DNA of 64,000 nt, from positions 10,029-74,028 of the forward strand of contig DASRFD010000059.1 of the NCBI GenBank assembly GCA_035651715.1, in the 5' to 3' direction. Source of the stretch: Nevskia sp035651715. GTDB lineage: Bacteria > Pseudomonadota > Gammaproteobacteria > Nevskiales > Nevskiaceae. The first letter of the stretch is position 1. The number at the start of each line of letters is the position of its first letter. A model generated the notes under the pieces. That model saw nothing but the letters and a program-made list of their open reading frames with translations, was not told the DNA's origin and did not search any database. Made by a program: the position numbers and the translations under genes. Below, one piece after another: positions 27,224 through 35,479 of the stretch.

Positions 27224-27645
27224 GGCGGAATCCCTTCTGCCGCTTCGCGGCGGTGCTATGCCTCGCCTTGAATGGAGCCAATCCCGTGCCATGCCGGAAG
27301 AATTCTTCCGTGCTTAAAAGTTACTATTTCATTTCAGTAGCTTGAGTGAATATATTAAAGTTATGAAAGAGCATGGGGAGGCGGCCTTGGGAGCGGCCCG
27401 GCGTGTAAGTTTTGCCGGCAAGCGAAGCGACTGGGTAAGCGCTTCCATGTCGCGCCGCAACAACCTCGGTCAGCGGCGTCGGCGCCGGGCCGCCCCTCTA
27501 TAGCCTTGGAGTCCCCTGAAAGCGGCGGCTATGTGCATAGGCCGATGCCCGACCGAGTGACCATCCCCGGGCGGGGAGCCAGTATGCTATGCGCCGTCCC
27601 GCAACCCGCACGGCGGCTTTCGAACGCGCCGGAGAAACCGCGCCC
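27224..27645. promoter_or_regulatory. Divergent intergenic region before the MHS transporter
   Basis: A 422-bp gap between divergent genes. Positions about 27290-27370 are strikingly AT-rich for this genome and probably carry promoters in both directions. It includes a 16-bp perfect palindrome (27295-27310) and a near-repeat AAGTTACT / AGTAGCTT pair around 27318-27343. The segment 27400-27500 can fold (GAAGCG 27424-27429 with CGCTTC 27440-27445), perhaps a 5' leader of the transporter mRNA. No coding region was supported. Confidence 0.4.
27295..27310. promoter_or_regulatory. 16-bp perfect palindrome (candidate operator)
   Basis: CGGAAGAATTCTTCCG reads identically on both strands. It lies 72 bp upstream of the hypothetical gene start and about 340 bp upstream of the transporter, at the edge of the AT-rich promoter-like stretch, which is where a dimeric repressor or activator would bind. 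No cognate regulator gene is adjacent. Confidence 0.45.
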
Positions 27646-28950
27646 ATGAGCAGCATCGCCGAAGCCGCCCTGTCCCGCCCGCTCAATCGCAACGACGTCC
27701 GCACCCTGGTGCTGGCCGCGCTGGGCGGAGCCCTGGAGTTCTACGACTTCATCATCTTCGTGTTCTTCGCCGGCGTGATCGGGCAGCTGTTCTTCCCCAA
27801 GGACACCCCGGACTGGCTGCTGCAGCTGCAGACCTACGGCATCTTCGCCGCCGGCTACCTGGCGCGCCCCCTCGGCGGCATCGTCATGGCGCACTTCGGC
27901 GACCGCGTCGGCCGCAAGCGGATGTTCACCCTCAGCGTGTTCCTGATGGCGGTGCCGACCTTGCTGATCGGCCTGCTGCCCACCTATGCCGTGGCCGGCG
28001 CGCTCGCGCCCCTGGCCCTGCTGGTGCTGCGCGTGCTGCAGGGCACCGCCATCGGCGGCGAAATCCCCGGCGCCTGGGTGTTCGTCGCCGAGCACGCGCC
28101 GGCGCGGCGCTCCGGCCTGGCCTGCGGCGCGCTGACCGCCGGCCTCACCGGCGGCATCCTGCTCGGCTCGCTGGTCGCCACCGGAATCAACCGCCACTAC
28201 CCGCCGGAGCTGGTCAGGGACTATGCCTGGCGCATCCCCTTCCTCATCGGCGGCGTGTTCGGCTTCCTCGCCGTGTTCCTGCGCATGTGGCTGGAGGAGA
28301 CGCCGGTGTTCGAGGAGCTGCGGCGGCGCAAGGCCCTGGCGCAGGAGCTGCCGCTGAAGCTGGTGCTGAAAGGCCATCTCGGCAGCGTGCTGGTGTCGAT
28401 GCTGGTGACCTGGGTGCTCACCGCCGCCATCGTCGTGCTGATCCTGATGACGCCGACGCTGCTGCAGAAGCTGCACGGCTTCACCCCGGCGCAGACCCTC
28501 ACCGCCAACAGCCTCGCCACCCTGGCCCTGACCGTGGGCTGCCTGGGCGCCGGCGCCCTGGTCGACCGCTTCGGCCCCGGCCTGGTGCTGGCGGCGGGCA
28601 GCGCCGTGCTGCTGCTGTGCACCTATGCCTTGTACCTGGGCGTGGCTGCCGATCCCGCGCTGCTGCTGCCGCTGTACGCCCTCACCGGCCTGTTCGTGGC
28701 CATCGTCGCGGTGGTGCCCAGCGTACTGGTGCGCAGCTTTCCGGCGCCGGTGCGGTTCACCGGCATCTCCTTCTCCTACAACCTCGCCTACGCGGTGTTC
28801 GGCGGCTTCACGCCGCCGCTGGTGACGCTGCTGGTCAAGGCCGATCCGCTCGGACCGGCGCACTACGTCGCGGCGCTGTGCGTGGTCGGCGTCGCCGTCG
28901 GCCTGCTGACGGCGCGCCGGCTCGCCGCCGGTGACGCCGTGCGGGCGTGA
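27646..28950 (+). CDS. MHS-family MFS transporter (metabolite:H+ symporter)
   Basis: A 434-residue integral membrane protein with about 12 transmembrane helices. The N-terminal VLAALGGALEFYDFIIFVFFAGVIGQLFFP and the loop motif GDRVGRKRMFTLSVFLMAVPTLLIGLLP match metabolite:H+ symporters of the ProP/KgtP/citrate type; RVLQGTAIGGEIPGAWVFVAEHAP is the family TM4-5 signature. Substrate (organic acid or compatible solute) cannot be predicted. Start ATG at 27646 has GGAGA 10 nt upstream; the 19-codon longer frame lacks a ribosome site. It converges on the dUTPase gene with a 4-bp gap. Confidence 0.9.
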   Translation: MSSIAEAALSRPLNRNDVRTLVLAALGGALEFYDFIIFVFFAGVIGQLFFPKDTPDWLLQLQTYGIFAAGYLARPLGGIVMAHFGDRVGRKRMFTLSVFLMAVPTLLIGLLPTYAVAGALAPLALLVLRVLQGTAIGGEIPGAWVFVAEHAPARRSGLACGALTAGLTGGILLGSLVATGINRHYPPELVRDYAWRIPFLIGGVFGFLAVFLRMWLEETPVFEELRRRKALAQELPLKLVLKGHLGSVLVSMLVTWVLTAAIVVLILMTPTLLQKLHGFTPAQTLTANSLATLALTVGCLGAGALVDRFGPGLVLAAGSAVLLLCTYALYLGVAADPALLLPLYALTGLFVAIVAVVPSVLVRSFPAPVRFTGISFSYNLAYAVFGGFTPPLVTLLVKADPLGPAHYVAALCVVGVAVGLLTARRLAAGDAVRA

Positions 28951-28954
28951 AGGC

Positions 28955-29581
28955 TCAGCGCGCGGCGAGCGCCTCGTAGCGCTCCTTCAGGGCCTGCACC
29001 ACGGCGCCGAAGTCGGTGGCGCCGCGCGACATGATCTCGGCCAGGTGCTCGTTGTCCTCGCGCCCGTCCCAGATCTTGATATAGGTGCCCTGCTTGTAGC
29101 CGTGGGTGTTGCGGTGCACGTTGAGCGCGTTCTTGCCGACGTAGACCTGGTACAGCTCGCCGCCGGACAGGCGGTAGCGGCGGCAGGCGGCGACGAAGGC
29201 GGCGCAGGTCGCGGCGAAATCCTGGTTCACCGCGGCGCGGGCCAGGGCCTCCACCGCTTCGACGTCGCCGGGCGGCTCGGCGCCGCCGGCATCGAGCGCC
29301 TGCACCGCCGCGGCGATGGCGGCTTCCTCGCCCCCACGCGCCAGGCCCCAGGACATCAGGAAATGCCAGATGTCGACCAGCTCCAGCCGCGCCTGCGCCG
29401 GGTCGCTGTCCGGCGCGCCCTTCCACCACTTCCAGGCGCAGTGCCCGTCCATCAGCTCGGCGCACTCCAGCCAGATGGCGCGGTACCAGGCGAAGCCGGC
29501 CTTGCGCCAGTTGCGGTCGAGGCGCTGGTTGAAGCCATCCTGGAGGTCCAGCATGGCGTCGATCTGCTGCTGCGGGGTCAT
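28955..29581 (-). CDS. dUTP diphosphatase (all-alpha, dimeric type)
   Basis: A 208-residue member of the all-alpha NTP pyrophosphatase superfamily, dUTPase_2 group, which hydrolyses dUTP to dUMP and keeps uracil out of DNA. The metal-binding helices are visible as WLECAELMDGHCAWKWWK (about 37-54) and LELVDIWHFLMSW (about 65-77), the ExxE and ExxD pairs, and KNALNVHRNTHGYKQGTY in the later part corresponds to the family phosphate-binding segment. This differs from the trimeric beta dUTPase (dut). Confidence 0.87.
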   Translation of the reverse strand: MTPQQQIDAMLDLQDGFNQRLDRNWRKAGFAWYRAIWLECAELMDGHCAWKWWKGAPDSDPAQARLELVDIWHFLMSWGLARGGEEAAIAAAVQALDAGGAEPPGDVEAVEALARAAVNQDFAATCAAFVAACRRYRLSGGELYQVYVGKNALNVHRNTHGYKQGTYIKIWDGREDNEHLAEIMSRGATDFGAVVQALKERYEALAAR

Positions 29582-29650
29582 GGCGATCCGGTGCGGGCCT
29601 GGGCGGCCCGCGTTGAGGTTGGGAGGAGCCGCCAGTTTACCCTGGGCAAG

Positions 29651-29680
29651 AAAAAAGCCGGGGCGCTGGGCGCTCCCGGC
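29651..29680 (-). terminator. Rho-independent terminator of the monooxygenase gene
   Basis: Read on the minus strand, a GC-rich hairpin (arms GCCGGG/CCCGGC, 29657-29680) is followed directly by six T residues (29651-29656). It lies 19 bp past the monooxygenase stop and separates that gene from the dUTPase gene downstream. Confidence 0.85.
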
Positions 29681-29698
29681 TCGTGGCGCTGCGGAAAA

Positions 29699-31195
29699 TC
29701 AGGCCGCCGCCATTTCCACCCGCAGCTGCGCCGGCCGCGGTGCCGCCGCGGCGAAGCTGAGCTGGCCGTCGTCGATGGGATCGTCGAGCAGGGTGACGCG
29801 GTCGACCTCGTAGTTGTGCAGCACCCGCCAGGGCAGCGCGCGCCCCTGCCGCGGCAGCGTATGGGCGGCGCGCCGGACGTAGCCGGAGCTGAGCGAGCCG
29901 AGGATGGTGTCGTCCTCCGCCATGCCGGCCGGCGCCTTGGCCGTGACCACCGCCAGGCCGCGCCGCCGCATGTGCTGCAGCAGGCGGCAGACGTACTGCG
30001 AGGCGATGTCGGCCTTGAGGGTCCAGGGCGCGTTGGTATAGCCGATGATCCAGGCCATGTTCGGCACATCCTGCAACAGCACGCCCTTGTACATCATCAG
30101 CTGGCTCATCGGCCGCGGCTGGCCGTCGACCTTCAGGTCCACGCCGCCGAAGGTCTGCACCTGCAGGCCGGTGGCGGTGACGATGATGTCCGCCTCCAGC
30201 TGCTGGCCGGACTTGAGCAGGATGCCGCGCTCGGTGAAGGTCTCGATGTGGTCGGTGACCACCGAGGCCTTGCCGGACTTGATCGCCTCGAACAGGTCGG
30301 CGTCGGGCACCGCGCACAGGCGCTCGTCCCAGGGCTTGTAGCTCGGCGTGAAGTGCCGCATGTCGAAGTCCTTGCCGAGCTTGCTGCGCACGCCGGCCAG
30401 CAGCAGCGCCCGCACCCGGTCCGGCCAGCGCCGCGCCGCCTTGTAGATCCAGCGCTGCAGGGTGATGTTGCGCCAGCGCGCCAGGCGGTAGACCCAGCGC
30501 TCCGGCAGGACGTGGCGCAGCACGGCGGAGAGCTTGTCGAAGCCCGGCACCGAGAAGATGTAGCTGGGCGAGCGCTGCAGCATGGTGATGTGCGCCGCGT
30601 CCGCAGCCATCGCCGGCACCAGGGTCACGGCGGTGGCGCCGCTGCCGATCACCACCACCCGCTTGCCGCGGTAGTCGAGGTTTTCCGGCCAGTGCTGCGG
30701 ATGGATGCACTGCCCCTTGAAGCGCTCCACGCCGGGGAAATGCGGCAGGTAACCCTTGTCGTAGTTGTAGTAGCCGGTGCAGCTGACCAGGAAGCTGCAG
30801 CGGAACGTGCGCTGCTCGCCGCTGGCCTCGTGCAGCGCCGTCAGGGTCCACAGCTTCTGCTCGCTGGACCAGTTGGCGCTGACGATCTTGAGGCCGTACT
30901 GGATTTTCCGGTCGACGCCGTATTGCTGCGCCGTCTCGGTGACGTACTTGCGGATCGACGGCCCGTCGGCCAGCACCTTAAGCTCGTTCCAGGGGCGGAA
31001 CTTGTAGCCGAAGCTGAACATGTCGGAATCGGAACGGATGCCCGGGTAGCGGAACAGGTCCCAGGTGCCGCCGATGGCGTTGCGCCGCTCGAGGATGGCC
31101 ACCTGCTTTTCCGGGCACTCCATCGCCAGGTGGCAGGCCATGCCGATGCCGGAGAGGCCGGCGCCGACGATCAGCACGTCGTAGTGGTCACGCAT
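29699..31195 (-). CDS. Baeyer-Villiger-type flavin monooxygenase
   Basis: A 498-residue NAD(P)H- and FAD-dependent monooxygenase. It contains the FAD-binding GAGLSGIG (about 11-18), the BVMO fingerprint FxGxxxHxxxWP at 159-170 (FKGQCIHPQHWP), a second nucleotide fold VIGSGATAV near 186 and the TATGLQVQ motif typical of group B monooxygenases. Such enzymes insert oxygen next to a ketone, for example in steroid, alkane or cyclic ketone breakdown. Start ATG at 31195 has GAGGAG about 7 nt upstream. It is divergent from an AraC regulator and ends at a strong terminator, so it is a single-gene unit. Confidence 0.9.
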   Translation of the reverse strand: MRDHYDVLIVGAGLSGIGMACHLAMECPEKQVAILERRNAIGGTWDLFRYPGIRSDSDMFSFGYKFRPWNELKVLADGPSIRKYVTETAQQYGVDRKIQYGLKIVSANWSSEQKLWTLTALHEASGEQRTFRCSFLVSCTGYYNYDKGYLPHFPGVERFKGQCIHPQHWPENLDYRGKRVVVIGSGATAVTLVPAMAADAAHITMLQRSPSYIFSVPGFDKLSAVLRHVLPERWVYRLARWRNITLQRWIYKAARRWPDRVRALLLAGVRSKLGKDFDMRHFTPSYKPWDERLCAVPDADLFEAIKSGKASVVTDHIETFTERGILLKSGQQLEADIIVTATGLQVQTFGGVDLKVDGQPRPMSQLMMYKGVLLQDVPNMAWIIGYTNAPWTLKADIASQYVCRLLQHMRRRGLAVVTAKAPAGMAEDDTILGSLSSGYVRRAAHTLPRQGRALPWRVLHNYEVDRVTLLDDPIDDGQLSFAAAAPRPAQLRVEMAAA

Positions 31196-31252
31196 TCCGC
31201 ATTCTCCTCGCTTGAACTGTCCGCGGCGGACCCTGGGCCGCGGAGCCTTGTG

Positions 31253-31265
31253 GACACAGTGTGTC
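31253..31265. promoter_or_regulatory. Palindrome GACACA-G-TGTGTC upstream of the monooxygenase
   Basis: A perfect 6-bp inverted repeat with a single central base in the 125-bp divergent region, 58 bp upstream of the monooxygenase start and 56 bp from the AraC gene. It is a candidate binding site for a dimeric regulator. It is distinct from the direct repeats at 31287-31321. Confidence 0.4.
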
Positions 31266-31286
31266 GGCAGCGCCCGCCTAAAACTT

Positions 31287-31321
31287 GACATTACGAGACA
31301 AAATTTAGACATTTCGAGACA
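31287..31321. promoter_or_regulatory. Tandem direct repeats, candidate AraC-family operator
   Basis: GACATTACGAGACA (31287-31300) and GACATTTCGAGACA (31308-31321) match at 13 of 14 positions with a 21-bp period, two helical turns. AraC-family proteins bind such tandem half-sites. The first repeat overlaps a TTGACA -35-like hexamer (31286-31291, counting the preceding T), and the second runs into the AraC start codon, so autoregulation is plausible. Confidence 0.6.
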
Positions 31322-32358
31322 TGACCGCCATGGTGAGAGCCAGCGGCCTGCGGGGCTACATGGCGTTGATGCGCCAGCTCCAGGCCGATCCCCAGCAGAT
31401 GCTGCAGCGCTATCACATCGCGCCGGCGGCGCTGGAGGACGAGGACGCGCTGCTGTCGCTGCGGGCGGTGGTGCACCTGCTCGAAGCCAGCGCCGCCGTC
31501 ACCGGCTGCCCGGATTTCGGCCTGCGCATGTCGCACGGGCAGGACATCAGCGTGCTCGGCCCGCTGGCCATCGCCATGCAGAACGCCCCCACCGTGGCCA
31601 GCGCCATGGACTACGCCTCGCGCTACCTGTTCGTGCACAGTCCGGGGCTGGTGCTGACCTTGCACGACAGCAGCCCGCTGGTGCGCAAGGGCGCCGAGCT
31701 GCGCTTCGAGATCCGCCTGCCGCACCAGCCGGCGCAGCGCCAGACCATGGACCTGTGCCTGGCCGACATCCACCACATGGGCCAGCTGCTCGGCGGCGAG
31801 CGCTATCTGCTGCGGGCGGTGACCCTGCCGCATGCGCCGCTGGCACCGCCTTCCGCCTACGTGCGCTTCTTCGGCGCGCCGGTGCATTTCGAGCAGGAGC
31901 ATGCCGGCCTGCATATCGCCCGCTCCACGCTCGAGGCCAGCCTCGGCGCGGTCAACGAGACCCTGCGGCGGATCGCGGTGGACTACCTGTCCCTGTATTT
32001 CGAGAGTCCGGGACAGGCCCTCGCGGCGCGGGTGCGGCAGGCGCTGCGGCGCACCCTCGGCACCCACCAGGGCAAGAAGGCCGACGTCGCCAGGCTGCTC
32101 GGCATGCACCCGCGCACGCTGCAGCGGCGGCTCGACGCCGAGAACACCTGCTTCGAGGCGCTCCGCGAGGAGGTGCGGCGCGAGACGGCGCTGCGCTACC
32201 TGAGCGAGACGCGCATCCCGCTGACCCAGCTCGCCGGCATCCTCGGCCTGTCCGAGCAGTCGGCCCTGGCGCGGTCCTGCCGCCGCTGGTTCGGTACCAC
32301 TCCGTCGCGGTTGCGCCAGCAGGCGCAACGGCGGGCCCCGTCGCCGCGGCAGCCGTGA
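31321..32358 (+). CDS. AraC-family regulator (Arabinose-binding-like N-domain)
   Basis: A 345-residue transcription factor of the OruR/ArgR-like subgroup. Residues about 10-220 form the arabinose_bd-type sensing domain (LRGYMALMRQLQADPQQMLQRYHI through ETLRRIAVDYLSLYFESPGQ). The C-terminal two helix-turn-helix domain (about 240-335) reads VARLLGMHPRTLQRRLDAENTCFEALREEVR and LTQLAGILGLSEQSALARSCRRWFGTTPSRLR. It is divergent from the monooxygenase gene, which it probably controls in response to a hydrophobic substrate. A second ATG three codons in (31330) could be the true start. Confidence 0.92.
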   Translation: MTAMVRASGLRGYMALMRQLQADPQQMLQRYHIAPAALEDEDALLSLRAVVHLLEASAAVTGCPDFGLRMSHGQDISVLGPLAIAMQNAPTVASAMDYASRYLFVHSPGLVLTLHDSSPLVRKGAELRFEIRLPHQPAQRQTMDLCLADIHHMGQLLGGERYLLRAVTLPHAPLAPPSAYVRFFGAPVHFEQEHAGLHIARSTLEASLGAVNETLRRIAVDYLSLYFESPGQALAARVRQALRRTLGTHQGKKADVARLLGMHPRTLQRRLDAENTCFEALREEVRRETALRYLSETRIPLTQLAGILGLSEQSALARSCRRWFGTTPSRLRQQAQRRAPSPRQP

Positions 32359-32430
32359 GAAACTACGCGGCATAGACAACCACAGCGCCGGAACCGCAAC
32401 GGGCCGGCGCAAACGTACAGGGGAGTTTCG

Positions 32431-34179
32431 ATGCAGGAGCAGAATCGCCCGCCGCCGGCGCGGGCGAGCCTGGTGTTGCGGCTGCTGGGGCGCGCCCTGG
32501 CGCTGCTGCGCTATGCGGCGATCGCCGCGGCACTGTGGGTTTCGCTGGAATACACCGACGACGCGGTCTGCGCCGTCATCAACGCCGGACTGTTCCTGTT
32601 GCCGCTGTGCCTGTTCCTGGCGCTGAGCGGCCGCGTCGCCGCCAGCTTCAACGGCGCCGCGGCGGTGGCGATCTTCGTCTACTTCATGGGCGAGATGAAG
32701 ATGCGCTACTTCGGCAACCGCCTGGCGCTGGCCGACATGGCCTTCGTCGGCGAGTCGGCCAACTGGTCCATCGTCACGCGCTATCCCCTGCTTTACGGCA
32801 GCCTGATCGGCTTCTTCGCCTTCGTCTTCCTGCTGTGGCTGGAGCGGCACCTGAACACCCGGCACCTGCCTTCACGCCGCGCCCCGCGCGACGTGCGGCT
32901 GATCGCCGCCACGGTGTTCCTGTCGCTGCTGGCGTTCAGCGCGGTCAGCCGCCATCGCCACCAGTGGGAAGTGTTCCGCGACGACGGCGACTGCGGCCCG
33001 CTCAAGACCTGCGGCGTGATGAGCCGCCTGGTCTATTCGGTGGCGGTGTTCGAGTTCGACCCGCCGGCCCACAGCGGCGACCCGGCCTACTTCCAGCAGC
33101 GCATGGCGGCGCTGGCGCCGCGCGACCCCTCGGCCGCGGGCGGCATGCGCCCGGACGTGGTGGTCTGGCTCAACGAATCGACTTTCGAGTTCAACAACTA
33201 CGTGCTGCCCGGAGCCCGGCTGCCGCGCCTGGCCATGTTCAACGTCGACGAGAACACGCTCGGCGCCGGCCCGCTGCGGGTGCACACCTTCGGCGGCCGC
33301 ACCTGGCTGTCCGAATTCTCGATGCTGACCGGCCTGGTGCCGGACGACTTCGGCGGCCGCCGCAACCTGGTGTTCAACACCGTGGCGCCGCGCACCACCA
33401 CCAACCTGGTGCGCCTGATGAAGGCCAACGGCTACCGCGCCGTCGTGCTGATGCCGACCTTCAAGCGCTTCTACGGCGCCGGCAAGGTCTACGAGAGGAT
33501 GGGCTTCGACGAGGTCCTGACCCTGCGCGACTTCCACGAGTACGACGACGTGCCCGGCGACGAGTGGGACATCGCCACCAGCCCGCGCCTGAGCGAGGCC
33601 GCGATCAAGCTGCTGCGCGAGCATCGCAAGGGACCGGACGCCGACCAGCCGCTGTTCCTGTACCTGCTGTCGATCATGGAGCACGCGCCGTACTCGCGGC
33701 ACTACCCGGTGGCCTACAACCTCGACCATGCCGGCATCACCCGTTCGCTGGCCGCCAAGCTGTCCGACTACATCGCCAAGCTCAAGCTGCTGAGCGAGTC
33801 GATCGTGCCGCTGGACCGCTACCTGCAGGCCGACGAGCGACCGGCCCTGTTCTGCTACTTCGGCGACCACCAGGCGTATTTCGAGGAGCCGCAGCCGCCG
33901 TACCGCTACGGCTTCACCGAGCCCAGCCTGGTCACGCAATACCGCCTGCGCAGCAACTTCGAGGCGCAGCGGCTGCCGGCCTACCCGATCCTCGACATCG
34001 CCTACCTGCCCAGCCTGGTCGCCGACTATGCCGGCGTCACCGAAGACCCGCGCTTCGCGGCACTGTCGGCGATGCGCCGGCTGTGCAAGGGCAGGCTCGA
34101 CGACTGCGAGGACCGGCGGCTGGTGGAGAGCTACAAGGGCTACATCTACGGCGAAGCCCTGGGCCTGCTGGAGAAATAG
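32431..34179 (+). CDS. LtaS-like membrane sulfatase/phosphoglycerol or phosphoethanolamine transferase
   Basis: A 582-residue protein with about five N-terminal transmembrane segments (about 25-180) and a C-terminal alkaline-phosphatase-superfamily domain (about 230-540). The metal and nucleophile positions of the LtaS/OpgB group are present: Glu in WLNESTFEFNN, the nucleophile threonine in GGRTWLSEFSMLTG and the Asp-His pair in CYFGDHQAYF. Such enzymes move phosphoglycerol or phosphoethanolamine head groups from phospholipids onto glycans or lipid A. The acceptor here is unknown. It begins 72 bp after the AraC gene and may stand alone. Confidence 0.85.
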   Translation: MQEQNRPPPARASLVLRLLGRALALLRYAAIAAALWVSLEYTDDAVCAVINAGLFLLPLCLFLALSGRVAASFNGAAAVAIFVYFMGEMKMRYFGNRLALADMAFVGESANWSIVTRYPLLYGSLIGFFAFVFLLWLERHLNTRHLPSRRAPRDVRLIAATVFLSLLAFSAVSRHRHQWEVFRDDGDCGPLKTCGVMSRLVYSVAVFEFDPPAHSGDPAYFQQRMAALAPRDPSAAGGMRPDVVVWLNESTFEFNNYVLPGARLPRLAMFNVDENTLGAGPLRVHTFGGRTWLSEFSMLTGLVPDDFGGRRNLVFNTVAPRTTTNLVRLMKANGYRAVVLMPTFKRFYGAGKVYERMGFDEVLTLRDFHEYDDVPGDEWDIATSPRLSEAAIKLLREHRKGPDADQPLFLYLLSIMEHAPYSRHYPVAYNLDHAGITRSLAAKLSDYIAKLKLLSESIVPLDRYLQADERPALFCYFGDHQAYFEEPQPPYRYGFTEPSLVTQYRLRSNFEAQRLPAYPILDIAYLPSLVADYAGVTEDPRFAALSAMRRLCKGRLDDCEDRRLVESYKGYIYGEALGLLEK

Positions 34180-34183
34180 GCGG

Positions 34184-34577
34184 TCAACGGCTCAGGCAGT
34201 AGCTGCGCTCGAGGTCGAGGCACAGCCGCGGCGCGCCCAGGCCGAGCCAGCCGCGAACCACCGCCACGCTCCAGTAGCCGTCCGGCCGCGCCGGCGTGGC
34301 GCCGACCAGGCCCAGTTCGAAGCCATACAACTCGACCGCCGGGGCGGCGTCCGCCGGACCCTGGGCCCAGCGGCCATGGTAGGACAGGTTGCCGCCCTGC
34401 CCGGCGCCGCACTGCTTCTCGTAGACATACTCCAGCTGCGGACCGAGGGTCAGCCGCAGGCTGCAGCCGCCCATCTGCGCCGCATAGGTTCCGGCGAGGT
34501 CGGCCACCGCGGGCCGGTGCGGCGCGCAGGCCTGCAGCAGGCCGCAGCCGATCAACAAGCCGATAGTTTTTTCGCAT
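34184..34577 (-). CDS. Small lipoprotein, apparent frameshift in an A6 tract
   Basis: The body of this protein (CAPHRPAVADLAGTY onward, about 113 residues with five further cysteines, ending CLDLERSYCLSR) is open but has no suitable start in its own frame. One base out of frame, ATG at 34577 with GGAGGG 12 nt upstream begins MRK and enters a run of six A (complement of 34567-34572). With five A the reading would be MRKTIGLLIGCGLLQAC, an ideal lipoprotein signal with lipobox LLQAC. Either a sequencing error, a real disabling or phase-variable frameshift, or slippage at the A tract explains this. I do not recognise the mature domain. It converges on the sulfatase gene with a 4-bp gap. Confidence 0.6.
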
Positions 34578-34643
34578 GCGGCGATTCTACCCTCCGGGGA
34601 TATGCCGCCGGACTTCCAGGCCGCGCATCGGGCCGCCCAAACA

Positions 34644-34672
34644 GTGCCGGGAAAGGCCGCAACGGCTATAAT
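34644..34672 (+). promoter_or_regulatory. tRNA-Lys promoter
   Basis: A perfect TATAAT -10 hexamer (34667-34672) lies 35 bp before the tRNA. The hexamer 17 bp upstream (34644-34649, GTGCCG) is a weak -35. The discriminator just after the -10 is GC-rich (CCGCACCC), as in stringently controlled stable-RNA promoters. Confidence 0.7.
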
Positions 34673-34707
34673 CCGCACCCTCGCGGCACCCCCTCCGGCA
34701 GTACGAT

Positions 34708-34783
34708 GGGTCGTTAGCTCAGTCGGTAGAGCATCGGACTTTTAATCCGCTGGTCGCTGGTTCGATCCCAGCACGACCCACCA
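34708..34783 (+). tRNA. tRNA-Lys (anticodon UUU)
   Basis: A 76-nt cloverleaf with acceptor arms GGGTCGT/ACGACCC, the D-arm box TTAGCTCAGTCGGTAGAGCA, anticodon loop CTTTTAA (anticodon TTT), T-loop GGTTCGATCC and discriminator A followed by a genomically encoded CCA (34781-34783). The sequence is very close to enterobacterial tRNA-Lys. It lies between the small lipoprotein gene and queC. Confidence 0.98.
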
Positions 34784-34795
34784 TCGCTTCTTCGT

Positions 34796-35479
34796 TCAGC
34801 CCTGATAGCGCGTCGGATCGGCCAGGCCGGCGGCGGCGAAGCCGTCGCGGCGGATGCGGCAGGAATCGCAGCGGCCGCAGGCGCGTCCCTCGGCATCGGC
34901 CTGGTAACAGGATACGGTCTCGCCGAAGTCCACGCCCAGCGCCGCGCCGCGGCGGATGATTTCGGCCTTGCTCAGCTGGATCAGCGGGGTGTGCACCCGG
35001 AAACGGGCGCCCTCCACTCCGGCCTTGGTGGCCAGGTTGGCCAGGCCCTCGAAGGCCCGCACGAACTCGGGCCGGCAGTCCGGATAGCCGCTGTAGTCCA
35101 CGGCGTTGACGCCGATGAACAGGTCGGTCGCGCCGAGCACCTCGGCCCAGCCCAGCGCCAGGGACAGGAACAGCGTGTTGCGCGCCGGCACGTAGGTGAC
35201 GGGGATGCCGCTGCCGGGCGTTTCCGGCACGGCAATGCTGCGGTCGGTCAGGGCCGAGCCGCCGACTGCGTCGAGATTGACCTGCATGCGCTGCAGGGCC
35301 ACGGCGCCGAGGCGCTGCGCCACCCGTTCGGCCGCCTGCAGCTCGGCGGCGTGGCGCTGGCCGTAGGACACGGACAGCGCGTAGGCCTGATAGCCCTCGC
35401 TGCGGGCGATGGCCAGCACGGTGGCGGAATCGAGGCCGCCAGAGAGCAGGACGACGGCTTTTTTCGGCTTAGCGTCCAG
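34796..35479 (-). CDS. queC: 7-cyano-7-deazaguanine synthase
   Basis: QueC converts 7-carboxy-7-deazaguanine to preQ0 using ATP and ammonia in queuosine biosynthesis. The product has the PP-loop VVLLSGGLDSATVLA near the N-terminus, the family YVPARNTLFLSLAL, and the zinc cysteines in SCYQADAEGRACGRCDSCRIRRDGF. No ATG, GTG or TTG fits the conserved N-terminus. The best reading is a CTG at 35479 (LDAKPKKAVVLLSGG; 227 residues), overlapping the queE end by 11 nt. The start is therefore uncertain, the function is not. Confidence 0.93.
   Translation of the reverse strand: MDAKPKKAVVLLSGGLDSATVLAIARSEGYQAYALSVSYGQRHAAELQAAERVAQRLGAVALQRMQVNLDAVGGSALTDRSIAVPETPGSGIPVTYVPARNTLFLSLALGWAEVLGATDLFIGVNAVDYSGYPDCRPEFVRAFEGLANLATKAGVEGARFRVHTPLIQLSKAEIIRRGAALGVDFGETVSCYQADAEGRACGRCDSCRIRRDGFAAAGLADPTRYQG

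Noticed and set aside
34146..34577. 143-codon minus-strand frame starting MRKNYRLVDRL
   Set aside because: It shares the start site with the lipoprotein but after the A tract is Arg/Ala/Gly-rich shadow sequence and runs into the sulfatase gene; the lipobox belongs to the other frame.
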